From assembly GCA_018266055.1 (NCBI GenBank), contig JAFDYT010000006.1:347765-411764 (forward strand): a DNA stretch of 64,000 nt, in the 5' to 3' direction. The position numbers and the translations under genes are program-made. The notes below the pieces were generated by a model, which was not told where the DNA came from, did not search any database, and was given only the letters and a program-made list of their open reading frames with translations. This document shows positions 9,503-18,485 of this stretch, in pieces. Origin of the DNA: Bacteroidota bacterium. GTDB taxonomy: Bacteria > Bacteroidota > Bacteroidia > Cytophagales > Cyclobacteriaceae. Position 1 is the stretch's first letter. Each line of letters opens with the position of its first letter.

Positions 9503-10069
9503 TTATTGATTCTCCGGCGTACCGCCAATAGTATTTACTTCGTTGCTGAAATCTTTAGGCGTTGGCAGCTCGCTGAGGTCATTAATGCCAAAATATTCCA
9601 TGAATTTAGGGCTAGTGCCATAAAGCATGGGGCGGCCAATAGATTCGGCTTTACCTTGAATTTCGATCAAGCCTTTGTCCAGCAGTTTCTGAATTGCATA
9701 ATCACAGTTTACTCCGCGAATGCTTTCCACTTCAGGTTTTGAAATGGGTTGTTTGTAAGCGATGATCGAAAGCGTTTCCATCGCGGAGATGGAAAGCCGC
9801 TTCTTCGATTGCTGCTTAAGCATAATACCAATACTGGTTTGGTATGCTGGCTTGGTGAGAAATTGATATCCGCCTCCCGATTTATTAAGAGAAAAGGAAA
9901 ACTCCTCGGCCTGAAACTTTTCCTCAATTCGCTGAAGGGCGGCCGTGATATCTTCTTCCGGCACATCCGCGTTAAACATTTCGGATAGGCAGGCTTTCAA
10001 GTCAGCAACCTTAGTGGGTGATGGCGAGCAAAACACCAGCGCTTCGATATGATTTTGTAAAAAATCCAT
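9503..10069 (-). CDS. scpB: Segregation and condensation protein B
   Basis: A 188-residue ScpB, the kite-type winged-helix subunit of the Smc-ScpA-ScpB condensin that organises the chromosome and helps origin segregation. Two winged-helix domains are visible. The second carries MLKQQSKKRLSISAMETLSIIAYKQPISKPEVESIRGVNCDYAIQKLLDKGLIE (residues about 80-135), the most conserved block of the family. No scpA lies in the window. It is followed by its own terminator and preceded, 21 bp away, by the DksA-like gene. Confidence 0.9.
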   Translation of the reverse strand: MDFLQNHIEALVFCSPSPTKVADLKACLSEMFNADVPEEDITAALQRIEEKFQAEEFSFSLNKSGGGYQFLTKPAYQTSIGIMLKQQSKKRLSISAMETLSIIAYKQPISKPEVESIRGVNCDYAIQKLLDKGLIEIQGKAESIGRPMLYGTSPKFMEYFGINDLSELPTPKDFSNEVNTIGGTPENQ

Positions 10070-10090
10070 TTTTTATTTTTGCCGTTAGGC

Positions 10091-10804
10091 TTAATCCTGC
10101 TTCATCATTTTTGCCTCGATCGACTGTGTGGTGTGTGGCACGGCGATCAAACGCTCTTTTGAAATTAGTTTGCCGGTCACTGAGCAAATGCCGTAGGTTC
10201 CGTTTTTAATACGCACCAATGCATTTTCAAGATTGGTGATATATTTCAACTGGCGGGCAGCGAGCTGACTCATGTTTTCTTTTTCAGCAGTTTCGGCGCC
10301 GTCTTCCAACACCTTAGTATTTCCACCTGATGTTGAGTCGGTTCCTTCGTCGTTGTTGCGATTGAGGGTTTCTTTCAAAATTTTGAATTCGTCGCGGGCT
10401 TTTTCGAGTTTACCGATGATCAGTGTTTCAAATTCTTTCAGCTCTTCATCGCTGTAACGCGTTTTGTTATCAGGTACTGTCGATGCCTTGGCTGGTTTAT
10501 GAGCAATTGGGCGCTGAGTAAGAATCGGGAAAATATTCAACTGCGCAGGTGCTGGTTTTGCAGGGGCTACGGGAGCTTCTTTCACTTTTTTAACTACCGG
10601 AGCTACCTCCAGCTTTATTTCTTTTTTTACTTTTTTAGGAGCCACTTTTGGGGCAGCTTTCTTGGCCACCGCTTTTTTAGCCACTTTCTTAACAGGTGCT
10701 GCCTTTTTGGGCTTCGTAGTTTTTTTTGCTTTAGCTACGGGCTTTGCTTTAGCGGCGCTCTTTTTGGCGGGCTTGGCAGGTTTTTTCTTTGCTGATTTTG
10801 CCAT
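10091..10804 (-). CDS. DksA/TraR-like protein with Lys/Ala/Pro-rich tail
   Basis: The start at 10804 (MAKSAKKKPAKPAKK) is chosen because upstream in-frame codons give a non-matching stretch. Residues 1-95 are a histone-H1-like Lys/Ala/Pro tail. Residues about 130-235 are a DksA/TraR domain: a coiled coil (LIGKLEKARDEFKILKETL and ARQLKYITNLENALVRIKNGTYG), then the zinc-finger region. The finger reads ICSVTGKLISKERLIAVPHTT and keeps one Cys instead of four, so zinc binding is probably lost, as seen in Bacteroidetes relatives. DksA proteins bind the RNA polymerase secondary channel. The tail suggests added DNA or RNA binding. Confidence 0.8.
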   Translation of the reverse strand: MAKSAKKKPAKPAKKSAAKAKPVAKAKKTTKPKKAAPVKKVAKKAVAKKAAPKVAPKKVKKEIKLEVAPVVKKVKEAPVAPAKPAPAQLNIFPILTQRPIAHKPAKASTVPDNKTRYSDEELKEFETLIIGKLEKARDEFKILKETLNRNNDEGTDSTSGGNTKVLEDGAETAEKENMSQLAARQLKYITNLENALVRIKNGTYGICSVTGKLISKERLIAVPHTTQSIEAKMMKQD

Positions 10805-10937
10805 AAAACAATCCTGGGTTGAGGTTTTGAAAAAGTAGCCGCAAAAATACGTTTCTAAATATGAAACAAAAAATCTACCCCGCACTTTACGCGCGGGTGG
10901 CTGTTACAGTATTAAAAAGGGGGTATTTTAAAACGGA

Positions 10938-11333
10938 TCAATTATCAAAGTCAGGATCATAGCTGGCTTCGCGGCTTCCGCTGCCTGATCCTTCGTCGTC
11001 ACCACCATCAAAATCATCGCCACCATCAAAGTCATCGCCGCCGCCAGAGCCATAACCATCTGAGCCGGCATCGTCGCCACTGTCGTCAAATTCTTGTGGC
11101 TTTCCTGACTCCACATCGTAGCCGCCGTCACTGTTTTTAGTGGCAGGAACTTTTACCAGATACACCGAGTCGTCGGTTTCAAGAGGAAACACAAAGATGG
11201 GTTCGTTTTTAGCATTTGTAATTCGGGTGATGCTCGCTTCATACCCGTTCGGATATTGGTCGCGCATCAGATCGCGTAAATCTTCAGATAAATTTTCGAG
11301 ACTTTTAATAATTCTCTTCTTCGTGGCAGCCAT
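10938..11333 (-). CDS. Conserved-looking small protein with acidic Gly/Asp tail
   Basis: 131 residues. The N-terminal 80 form a compact domain (MAATKKRIIKSLENLSEDLRDLM, PIFVFPLETDDSVYLVKVP). The rest is a tail of repeated GGDDFD units and Ser/Gly/Asp. No enzyme motif and no signal peptide are present. It lies between the DksA-like gene and the divergent sigma gene. I do not recognise a named family. Confidence 0.65.
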   Translation of the reverse strand: MAATKKRIIKSLENLSEDLRDLMRDQYPNGYEASITRITNAKNEPIFVFPLETDDSVYLVKVPATKNSDGGYDVESGKPQEFDDSGDDAGSDGYGSGGGDDFDGGDDFDGGDDEGSGSGSREASYDPDFDN

Positions 11334-11511
11334 CTCAATTCGTAACTTTAAAAAATCGCTTCAAATAGCAAAGGTTTGACAGAGTAGGCAAGAATTTTTT
11401 TAAAATTTTTTGGGTTTATGGAAAATATTTCTACTTTTCACATCTAATCAATTCTAAAACTAACCCAAAAGCTATCGATCAATACTTCTACGTTACCTAA
11501 ACGAAAATAGA

Positions 11512-12165
11512 ATGATTGACAAAAGATGTAGTGACGGCCAGTTGGTTTCGCTCTATCAGTCCGGTAACGAAGAAGCATTTGAGATGCTCCTTCACAGGCA
11601 CAAATCCAGGGTTTATACCGCCATTTATCTTATCGTTAAAGATCGCTATGTAGCAGAAGACTTGCTGCAGGATACATTCATCAAAGCGGTGAATGTGATC
11701 AAAAGCGGGCGATACAATGAAGAAGGCAAATTTTTGCCGTGGTTAAGCCGCATTGCTCATAACCTGGCAATTGACCATTTCAGAAGCAGCAAGCGCCATC
11801 CGGAAGTAGTGCTGGAAGACGGAAGCCGCTTGTTTGACTCCATACAGTTTGCTGAGCAATCCTTTGAAACAATTCAGCTTCGTCAAGATACCAAAAGCAG
11901 ATTGAGGGCGTTAATCAAGGAACTGCCCAAAGAACAAAAGGAAGTATTGATTATGCGTCACTATCTGCAGATGAGCTTTCAGGAAATTGCCGACCGCACG
12001 GGGGTGAGCATCAATACGGCGTTGGGGAGAATGCGCTACGCATTAATCAACCTTAGGAAAAACATGTCCAAACATAATAATGCCTATGATAAAAACATTT
12101 ACCCAAAACGACCTGATGAGGCGCCTATACAACGAGACCTCGGCCGAGGAAGCGAAGGAGATTGA
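11512..12165 (+). CDS. ECF-type sigma-70 family RNA polymerase sigma factor
   Basis: 217 residues. Region 2 (AFEMLLHRHKSRVYTAIYLIVKDRYVAEDLLQDTFIKAV, then FLPWLSRIAHNLAIDHFRSSKR) and region 4 (LPKEQKEVLIMRHYLQMSFQEIADRTGVSINTALGRMRYALINLRK) are complete, and there is no region 3, so this is a group IV (ECF) sigma. Only 25-30 residues follow region 4, and they overlap the next gene by 86 bp in another frame. The next gene may encode its partner. The target regulon is unknown. Confidence 0.9.
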   Translation: MIDKRCSDGQLVSLYQSGNEEAFEMLLHRHKSRVYTAIYLIVKDRYVAEDLLQDTFIKAVNVIKSGRYNEEGKFLPWLSRIAHNLAIDHFRSSKRHPEVVLEDGSRLFDSIQFAEQSFETIQLRQDTKSRLRALIKELPKEQKEVLIMRHYLQMSFQEIADRTGVSINTALGRMRYALINLRKNMSKHNNAYDKNIYPKRPDEAPIQRDLGRGSEGD

Positions 12166-12316
12166 CAAGGCCATCCTTTGCGATAGCCAATTGCAATACC
12201 TCTACCACGAGCTTGTGGCTCAGAAAAATGAATTGGATGAAATTCAACTGACTCCGTCTGACGCAGCCATCAAGAATATCCTCCACTACGCTCAGGGCCT
12301 GCAAGAGCACCGTTAA
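12080..12316 (+). CDS. Small protein overlapping the sigma gene, possible partner
   Basis: 78 residues from the ATG at 12080, or 76 from the ATG two codons later. It is helical and charged (TSAEEAKEIDKAILCDSQLQYLYHELVAQKNEL), resembling the short N-terminal domain of cytoplasmic anti-sigma factors. It lacks the HxxxCxxC zinc motif and any membrane segment. The large overlap with the sigma gene suggests translational coupling. Its role as a regulator of that sigma factor is inferred from position. Confidence 0.65.
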   Translation: MPMIKTFTQNDLMRRLYNETSAEEAKEIDKAILCDSQLQYLYHELVAQKNELDEIQLTPSDAAIKNILHYAQGLQEHR

Positions 12317-12335
12317 ATCTACAAAGTCTAACAAA

Positions 12336-12366
12336 GACCACTGAAGCGGAGAAAGCTTCGGTGGTT
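12336..12366. terminator. Bidirectional terminator between sigma unit and coaX
   Basis: ACCACTGAAGC / GCTTCGGTGGT stem with one T-G wobble and a 7-nt loop, between convergent genes ending at 12316 and 12369. Confidence 0.75.
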
Positions 12367-12368
12367 GT

Positions 12369-13139
12369 CTATTTATTATTTACCCATTCAAAAATTACGC
12401 GAAGTCCGTCCAGCGTTAAGTTGGGTTCTACGGCATAAAAGAATTCTTTTAAAGGAGTAATAATAGAAGATAAGCCGCCCGTAGCAATAGCAGGACATTC
12501 TTCTTTCAGTTCCGTCCGGATTTTAGTAACCACATTTTTAACCAACCCTTCATATCCTCCAATAATTCCCGATTGAATGGCAGTGATCGTTGTGGTGCCC
12601 AGCGCTGACGGCGGGATTTCGAGAGGCACGTCAAAAAGCTTGGCTGTGTTTTGTGAAAGCGAACGAATCGCGGTTTTCAATCCGGGCGCGATAGAAACGC
12701 CGAGAATTTTTCCTTTACCTGACACGGTGGTGAAGGTAAGCGCAGTACCAAAATCGACAACGATACAAGTTTGATGAAATCGTGCATAAGCCGCCGACGC
12801 ATTGGCCACCAGGTCTGTGCCGATTTCATAGGGATTTAAAATCTCAAGGGGAATCTTTGAATAGATCGCCGGCCCCACCATGAGTGGCTCTTTATTGAAA
12901 ATAGTAGAAATCACATTTTTGATTTTGGCCGTCAAACCAGGTACCACGCTACTTAACACGATGTGACTGACCTGATCGATATGTACCTGCGATTCCAGAA
13001 AATAGTCGCGCACTTTGATGCCATAGAAAAGTTCGGGCTGCTCAATTTTTGAAGGAGTCCGCCAGAGGTGAGCCCATTGCTGGCCATTCCATAAACCGAT
13101 GGTGACGTCGCTGTTTCCAATATCAAAAATAAGAATCAT
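12369..13139 (-). CDS. coaX: Type III pantothenate kinase
   Basis: A 256-residue CoaX that phosphorylates pantothenate, the first step to coenzyme A, without feedback by CoA. The N-terminal phosphate loop DIGNSDVTIGLWNG (residues 5-18), GTDLVANASAAY with the catalytic Asp, the adenine-side DFGTALTFTTV and the segment GVSIAPGLKTAIRSL match the ASKHA-fold family. Length is normal. It is monocistronic and ends at a shared terminator. Confidence 0.95.
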   Translation of the reverse strand: MILIFDIGNSDVTIGLWNGQQWAHLWRTPSKIEQPELFYGIKVRDYFLESQVHIDQVSHIVLSSVVPGLTAKIKNVISTIFNKEPLMVGPAIYSKIPLEILNPYEIGTDLVANASAAYARFHQTCIVVDFGTALTFTTVSGKGKILGVSIAPGLKTAIRSLSQNTAKLFDVPLEIPPSALGTTTITAIQSGIIGGYEGLVKNVVTKIRTELKEECPAIATGGLSSIITPLKEFFYAVEPNLTLDGLRVIFEWVNNK

Positions 13140-13290
13140 GCTGCACTCGAAATTCTAGAGCAAGAAAAGGCAATATTTGACGATTTAGCAAGAAATATTA
13201 CCTCACTGTTGTTTTTATGTGAATAGCCTGATTTCGCTTGAACAAGGGTATTTTATTTTACGTTATTTGTTGTAACAACCACTACGTAAA

Positions 13291-13497
13291 ATGAAAAATT
13301 CACCTAAACTGGCAATCCTGCAGAGTCTGGATGTGATGGACCAGATGCAGATGGAGAATGTTCTGGTTTATATCCGGGAGATTCTTCAGCGCTCTGAACG
13401 TCATGATTCCAAGAATTTCAAGAAGGAAGCCATGAAAGAAATCCGCCAGGCTTTGCGCCAAAGCAAGCGGACCGGCGGATTGCAATTGTCAGCGTAA
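13291..13497 (+). CDS. Small charged hypothetical protein, 68 residues
   Basis: MKNSPKLAILQSLDVMDQMQ at the start, then an amphipathic, Lys/Arg/Gln-rich helical body ending GGLQLSA. It is isolated between coaX and the convergent PorE-like gene. The AT-rich 150 bp upstream contains TATTTTAT-like boxes. Composition looks coding. The family is not recognised. Confidence 0.55.
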   Translation: MKNSPKLAILQSLDVMDQMQMENVLVYIREILQRSERHDSKNFKKEAMKEIRQALRQSKRTGGLQLSA

Positions 13498-13604
13498 CAC
13501 GCGGCAATTTCATTAAGCAAAACAGGTGTTCCCCGCACCTGAGTAGAATTCTCACCCTCAAAAATTTCTGATTTTACTAAAACGTTAACAGCAGGTTATT
13601 AAAC

Positions 13605-15635
13605 CTAGTTGTTGTCGTCTTTCTCTTTTTCCTTCTCCTTCTCCTTCTCCTTGAAGTATTTTTCTTCATCAAAGTCGTCGGTCTTTTTCACAGCCGGACC
13701 GATTTCCAGAATTCTAAATTCCGTGCGGCGGTTACGCTGGCGACCAACCGGATTATCCGAACCGTCGGGATTGGTGTTGCGGGCAATGGGTACGCGCTCT
13801 CCGTATCCTTTAGCTTCTAATCGCTTGGGGTCAATTCCCTTTCGGATAAGATAATTCACGGTGCTTTCGGCGCGTCGTTGGGAGAGTTCAATATTATATG
13901 AGTCTGACGCTACGCTATCGGTGTGAGAGCCCATTTCAATTTTAATCTCAGGGTTATCGTTGAGCAACTGAACAAGCTTGTCAAGTTCATGCGCCGCATC
14001 AGGATTGATGTCGGCTTTGTCGTAAGCGAAGTAAATGTTGTTGAGACGAAAAGCTACATTCTTTGCCTTCCGATCGAGTACCAACAACGTATCTAATGTT
14101 ATGTTAGTGACCAATTCTTTGAGTGACTCAAGCGGCACAGATTTGCCCACGGTGGTAAACTTCTGACGCTTGGTCAGATAGCCATCGCGCTCACCCAGCA
14201 GATAATAGTTTTCGTTTTCATACACGCGGAAAAGAAATTTGCCGTCGTTGCCGGTGGTGAAATCCTGCATTACATCTCCACCTTCATCCAACAAAGAAAT
14301 TTTTGTGTCGGGAAGAATTTCGCGTGTGCTGTCTTTGCGCAGCGAGTAGGTAACACCGGCCAGCAAGTAGTTCACCACTTTCAGGTTTGGGTCGTCGTTC
14401 ACGAAAGTGTAAATATCATCGTCGCCTTTGCCACCCTCGCGGTTGGAAGTGAAGAAACCGCGGTCAGGTTTGAAAAGATACATTCCGAAATCATCGCCGG
14501 TAGAGTTTACTGTTGGCCCGAGATTATCAATTGAATTTTTTCCGTTCGAGCGGTTCACAACAAAAATATCGAGCATGCCATAGCCGGGATGACCATCGGA
14601 AGAAAAATAGAGTTTGCTGTTTTCGGCCATGTAAGGAAACAGCTCATCGCCGGCTGTGTTGATGTCGGGGCCCAGGTTTTTGGCTTTACCGAAGCGGCCG
14701 CGGCTGTCCATCTGAGCGGAGTAAATATCCAGACCACCGTAGCCACCTTTGCGGTTGGAAGAGAAATATAAGGTGCGACCATCGGGGCTCAGCGCAGGAG
14801 TGGATTCCCACGAATTAGGCTGATTGATATTGATGGCTACCGGATCAGTCCATTGGCCATTGCGAAAGCGCGAAAGAAATAAATCGACATCAGCGCCTCC
14901 TTTGCGCTTGCCTGAATTTCCGCGGGCAAAAATCATGAGTTTGCCATCGGGGGAGAACGTGATACAGCCCGTGTTTACGTTCGGAAGATTGATGTTGGCA
15001 GGCAACGCTTTTAACGTCACCAAGTCAACATTGGCACCTTTGGTTTCTACCTGATACAAGTCGGTAAAGGGAGTGCCCGAGGCTTCGTAGATACGGTCGT
15101 TGGCGCGTGAGGAGGCAAAGTATAAAAGACTGTTGGAGTAGGCTGGACCATATTCGGCAAAGGGTGTGTTCAGTGCCTCTAGGTTTTTGACGCGATAATA
15201 ATTTTTCTTTTCTGTGAGGCGGGCCAGGTAGTCAAGGCCTTTGAGTTCTTTCTGAGCGCGGTCTTTTATGTTTTCATCTTCAGAAGAGTTGACAAGGTCA
15301 TCAAGTTCTTTTCTTGCTTCATCGTATTTGCCGTTAGCCTGCAAGGATTTGGCGTAATAAAGGCCAACAGAATCTTTTCGTGAGCCGCGTCCTTTAATTT
15401 TAGCATAGAAGGGTTCAGCTTCTTTGATCCGGTTAGAAAGCCGATACGATTCGGCTATGTAGTAGCTGGCTTTCGGATTGTTGGGCTGCTTCTTCAGCAC
15501 GTTTTTATAGTACGAAATCACTTTTTCGTACTTCGCGAATTTGAATGACTTCTGGATTTTCTTTTCCGGGCTACAGGAAATTACACTGATCGTTAGCGTC
15601 AGCGCAAGAAGGGAATTGAGTTGAAATGACCGCAT
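13605..15635 (-). CDS. PorE-like lipoprotein (TPR, beta-propeller, CRD, OmpA domain)
   Basis: 676 residues with a lipobox (SVISCS). TPR-like helices cover about residues 40-140. A WD40-like PD40 propeller follows at about 160-400 (GCITFSPDGKLMIFARG, STPALSPDGRTLYFSSNRKGGYGGLDIY, LFPYMAENSKLYFSSDGHPGYG). A carboxypeptidase-regulatory-like beta domain lies near 410-500. A C-terminal OmpA peptidoglycan-binding domain carries IYFAYDKADINPDA, MGSHTDSVASDSYN and LSQRRAESTVNYLIRKGI. This order matches PorE, a type IX secretion component that anchors the machine to peptidoglycan. Paralogues with the same order exist in Bacteroidetes, so orthology is not proved. The tail is Lys/Glu-rich. Confidence 0.8.
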   Translation of the reverse strand: MRSFQLNSLLALTLTISVISCSPEKKIQKSFKFAKYEKVISYYKNVLKKQPNNPKASYYIAESYRLSNRIKEAEPFYAKIKGRGSRKDSVGLYYAKSLQANGKYDEARKELDDLVNSSEDENIKDRAQKELKGLDYLARLTEKKNYYRVKNLEALNTPFAEYGPAYSNSLLYFASSRANDRIYEASGTPFTDLYQVETKGANVDLVTLKALPANINLPNVNTGCITFSPDGKLMIFARGNSGKRKGGADVDLFLSRFRNGQWTDPVAININQPNSWESTPALSPDGRTLYFSSNRKGGYGGLDIYSAQMDSRGRFGKAKNLGPDINTAGDELFPYMAENSKLYFSSDGHPGYGMLDIFVVNRSNGKNSIDNLGPTVNSTGDDFGMYLFKPDRGFFTSNREGGKGDDDIYTFVNDDPNLKVVNYLLAGVTYSLRKDSTREILPDTKISLLDEGGDVMQDFTTGNDGKFLFRVYENENYYLLGERDGYLTKRQKFTTVGKSVPLESLKELVTNITLDTLLVLDRKAKNVAFRLNNIYFAYDKADINPDAAHELDKLVQLLNDNPEIKIEMGSHTDSVASDSYNIELSQRRAESTVNYLIRKGIDPKRLEAKGYGERVPIARNTNPDGSDNPVGRQRNRRTEFRILEIGPAVKKTDDFDEEKYFKEKEKEKEKEKDDNN

Positions 15636-15680
15636 GAAAATACAGTTTCGCGTATCGGGTAAAACTACGAAATAATTGAA

Positions 15681-16184
15681 CTATGAAGATAACGCATCTT
15701 TCGGCAAATATTTTGCGAGCCAGGAGTTTTCTATTTCAGTCTTCCAGTTCGTTTCAAACTCGCCTTTGGTCGCCACGAGATTATTGAAAGTAAGCGTGGA
15801 AGATGAAATATTGCCAGAAGAAAAGGCAGCTACAATTTCCTGACGTGAAAGCACGGCCATACGCCCATTGACCAGGCAGGCGGACTTAAGTCGGTTGAAA
15901 AAATCGATGTGAAGTTGCGCACCAAGTTCTTTAATCACACGAACAGATCCATCGATGGAGCAACCACTGGCGTGCGCAGCATTTTCATCAACAGATAAAA
16001 TGATGAATTGATTGTATTCGATTTTGTAGGATGTTTGTAGCGGCTGGCCGTGCACCATCCATTGCGCACAGAAATCTTTCAACACGGCAGCGATCATTTT
16101 TTCTTCTTCAGCAGAAAACGCACGGTCGGCCTGATAAATCCATACCCGTGCGTCGGAAGGCAATTGCTCGAAAGGAATGTACAT
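15681..16184 (-). CDS. Conserved-looking cytoplasmic protein, 167 residues
   Basis: I use the ATG at 16184 (MYIPFEQLPSDARVWIYQADRAFS). The frame extends to 16259 but with unlikely sequence. Features are a compact alpha/beta domain with FCAQWMVHGQPLQTSYKIEY, IILSVDENAAHASGCSIDGSVRVIKEL and FFNRLKSACLVNG. Proteins of this kind are often labelled 'ABC transporter ATPase' in Bacteroidetes genomes, although no Walker motif is present here, and that label should not be used. It lies 58 bp downstream of the Fe-S gene pair and may share its operon. Confidence 0.65.
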   Translation of the reverse strand: MYIPFEQLPSDARVWIYQADRAFSAEEEKMIAAVLKDFCAQWMVHGQPLQTSYKIEYNQFIILSVDENAAHASGCSIDGSVRVIKELGAQLHIDFFNRLKSACLVNGRMAVLSRQEIVAAFSSGNISSSTLTFNNLVATKGEFETNWKTEIENSWLAKYLPKDALSS

Positions 16185-16242
16185 GGCAAAAAATTTAGAT
16201 TCAACAACTCGGAAACAACAGTAGCCTACATAAAATTCAACG

Positions 16243-17019
16243 TCAAAGTGAGTCGGCAATCAGCTCGGCAAGGTCTTTAACTTTTACTTCGCTTTCTTTC
16301 TCTTTGTTTTTCACACCGTCGGTCATCATGGTCATACAAAAAGGACACGCCACGGCAATGGTGGAAGCTCCGGTGGCCAGCGCCTCTTCGGAGCGCTCAA
16401 TATTAATGTCTTTCTTCCCCTTTTCGGGTTCTTTAAACATCTGGGCGCCGCCGGCTCCGCAGCACAAACCGGTGGTGCGGCATTTTTTCATTTCTACCAG
16501 GTCGGCATCAAGCGCCTGAAGTACTTCGCGCGGGGCTTCGTAAATGTTGTTAGCACGGCCGAGATAGCACGAATCGTGATAGGTGATTTTTTTTCCTTTG
16601 AAAGAACCCGCATCCGAAAGTTTTATTTTTCCTTCGTTGATGAGTTGTTGTAAAAAAGTAGAATGGTGAATCACTTCATAGGTTCCGCCCAACTCAGGGT
16701 ATTCGTTCTTGAGTGTGTTGAAACAATGAGGGCAGGCGGTCACAATTTTTTTAACGCCGTAGCCATTCAATACCTGAATGTTGCTCATGGCCTGCATCTG
16801 AAAAAGAAATTCGTTGCCAGCACGGCGTGCCGGATCGCCGGTGCAGGTTTCTTCAGTGCCTAACACCGCGAATTTTGTTTGCGTGGCATTGAGGATTTTT
16901 ACGAAGGCCCGCGTTACGCGCTTGGCGCGATCGTCGAAAGAGCCTGCGCAGCCTACCCAAAACAATACGTCGGGCGATTCTCCTTTGGCGGCCAGCTCGG
17001 CCATAGTGGGTGTTGTCAT
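16243..17019 (-). CDS. CCG-domain Fe-S oxidoreductase subunit (HdrB-like)
   Basis: 258 residues from the ATG at 17019 (MTTPTMAELAAKGE). Cysteine-rich CCG domains are seen: VLFWVGCAGSFDDR, TACPHCFNTLKNEYP, TTGLCCGAGGAQMF and AVACPFCMTMM. The pattern matches heterodisulfide-reductase subunit B / GlpC / LutA-type proteins that hold Fe-S clusters and pass electrons. The partner gene upstream (17030, 10 bp away) encodes the membrane ferredoxin-like half, so the two should form one membrane-associated oxidoreductase. The electron donor and acceptor are unknown. Confidence 0.85.
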   Translation of the reverse strand: MTTPTMAELAAKGESPDVLFWVGCAGSFDDRAKRVTRAFVKILNATQTKFAVLGTEETCTGDPARRAGNEFLFQMQAMSNIQVLNGYGVKKIVTACPHCFNTLKNEYPELGGTYEVIHHSTFLQQLINEGKIKLSDAGSFKGKKITYHDSCYLGRANNIYEAPREVLQALDADLVEMKKCRTTGLCCGAGGAQMFKEPEKGKKDINIERSEEALATGASTIAVACPFCMTMMTDGVKNKEKESEVKVKDLAELIADSL

Positions 17020-17029
17020 AGCAAATTTT

Positions 17030-18343
17030 TTAACCTCCAGTTTCTTTAGACCAATTGAAGCGATCGCTGGGCGAAAATTTCCAGGGAGCAAAGCTGGTTT
17101 CAATGTTTTGAAACATGGAGTTCCACTGTGCCGGTGAGCCACTTTCTTCCATCGCGACATACCGCCGCAACTCCAGAATTATTTCAAGCGGATTGATCAT
17201 TACCGGGCAAGCTTCCACGCAGGCGTTACAACTGGTGCAGGCGTTAATTTCTTCTTTAGTGATGTAGTCGTTCAATAAGGTTTTGCCGTCGTTGAGTCCG
17301 GGACCATTTTTTTCGAGACTTTTTCCCACTTCTTCCATACGGTCGCGGGTGTCCATCATAATCTTGCGGGGCGAAAGCTTTTTTCCCGTAAGGTTAGCCG
17401 GGCATTCGCTGGTGCAGCGCCCGCACTCAGTGCAGGAGTAGGCAGCCATCAGGTTGTTCCAGCTTAAATCGTTGATGTCTTTGGCGCCAAACCGTCCAGG
17501 TTCGGCGGGTGTAGTGGGTGCGGGCGCCAGGCCAAGCATCGACTTTACTTCGTTGGTCACCACCGGCATATTCACGATGTGGCCTTTGGCCTCCACCTTT
17601 CCATAATAGGTGTTGGGGAAAGCCATGAAAATATGCAGGTGTTTGGAGTAAGTCACATAAATGGTAAATCCAAGAATGCCGATGATGTGAAACCACCAGC
17701 AGAATCGCTCTATGATAATGAGGGCAGAGGTGTCGATGGATTGAAGGGCCGGAATTAAAAACGAACTGAAGAATAAAGTACCGGTTGGGATATAATGCTC
17801 CACGCGGGTTTGCAAAATCTGGTCGCTGGCGTTCATGGTGAAGATGGCGAACATCAGCACAATTTCGGTTATCAATATCAGGTTGGCATCCAGACGTGGC
17901 CAGGAAGTCATCTCGGCCGACCAAAACCGGGGTATCTTCAAAATATTTCTACGGATGAGAAAAGAAACGCAGGCAACCAGTACGCCCACAGCCAGTAGCT
18001 CAAAGAAATTCATCAGCACATTATAAAAGCCACCCAGGTAAGGAGCAAAAATGCGGTGTGTACCAAAGATCCCGTCGATGACAAACTCAAGCACCTCGAG
18101 GTTGATCACCAAAAACCCGACATAAATGAGGAAGTGGAGAGAGGCTGGAATAATCCGTTTAAACATTTTTTTCTGGCCAAAAGCCACCAGCAGCATGTTG
18201 TTGAGTCGCTCGCTTTTGTGATCGTTGATTTCATTCTTTTTGCCCAACAGAATGTTGCTGCGGATGCGCAATACGCGCTTGCGAATGAAATAACCGGCTG
18301 CACCCAAAGTGAGAATAAACAGGATTTGTTGAAAAATAGCCAT
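17030..18343 (-). CDS. Membrane 4Fe-4S oxidoreductase subunit
   Basis: 437 residues from the ATG at 18343 (MAIFQQILFILTLGAAGYF). The N-terminal 240 residues contain about six membrane helices, with His residues in ASLHFLIYVGF and WWFHIIGILGF that could bind haem, as in nitrate-reductase-gamma-like domains. The cytoplasmic C-terminal part has two ferredoxin motifs, CTECGRCTSECPANLTG and CTSCNACVEACPVMINP, each with four Cys. It forms an operon with the CCG-domain subunit. The pair is typical of Bacteroidetes and probably transfers electrons to or from the quinone pool. Confidence 0.85.
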   Translation of the reverse strand: MAIFQQILFILTLGAAGYFIRKRVLRIRSNILLGKKNEINDHKSERLNNMLLVAFGQKKMFKRIIPASLHFLIYVGFLVINLEVLEFVIDGIFGTHRIFAPYLGGFYNVLMNFFELLAVGVLVACVSFLIRRNILKIPRFWSAEMTSWPRLDANLILITEIVLMFAIFTMNASDQILQTRVEHYIPTGTLFFSSFLIPALQSIDTSALIIIERFCWWFHIIGILGFTIYVTYSKHLHIFMAFPNTYYGKVEAKGHIVNMPVVTNEVKSMLGLAPAPTTPAEPGRFGAKDINDLSWNNLMAAYSCTECGRCTSECPANLTGKKLSPRKIMMDTRDRMEEVGKSLEKNGPGLNDGKTLLNDYITKEEINACTSCNACVEACPVMINPLEIILELRRYVAMEESGSPAQWNSMFQNIETSFAPWKFSPSDRFNWSKETGG

Positions 18344-18485
18344 GTTCAAAATTAACGATTCACGATGAATTATAAGGCACGCTGCGGCCAAATCACTTTA
18401 TTAAGGAATTGCTGAAAAATTTTCTATTTGTGTGAATTATTTTACTTTTGCGTCCCGCTTGACGGAAAAGCGGCTGTTTTTCTCC

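Noticed and set aside
8502-9528. Long frames on both strands across the RluB-like tail
   Set aside because: They are shadows opened by the repetitive Arg/Ser codons of the real gene.
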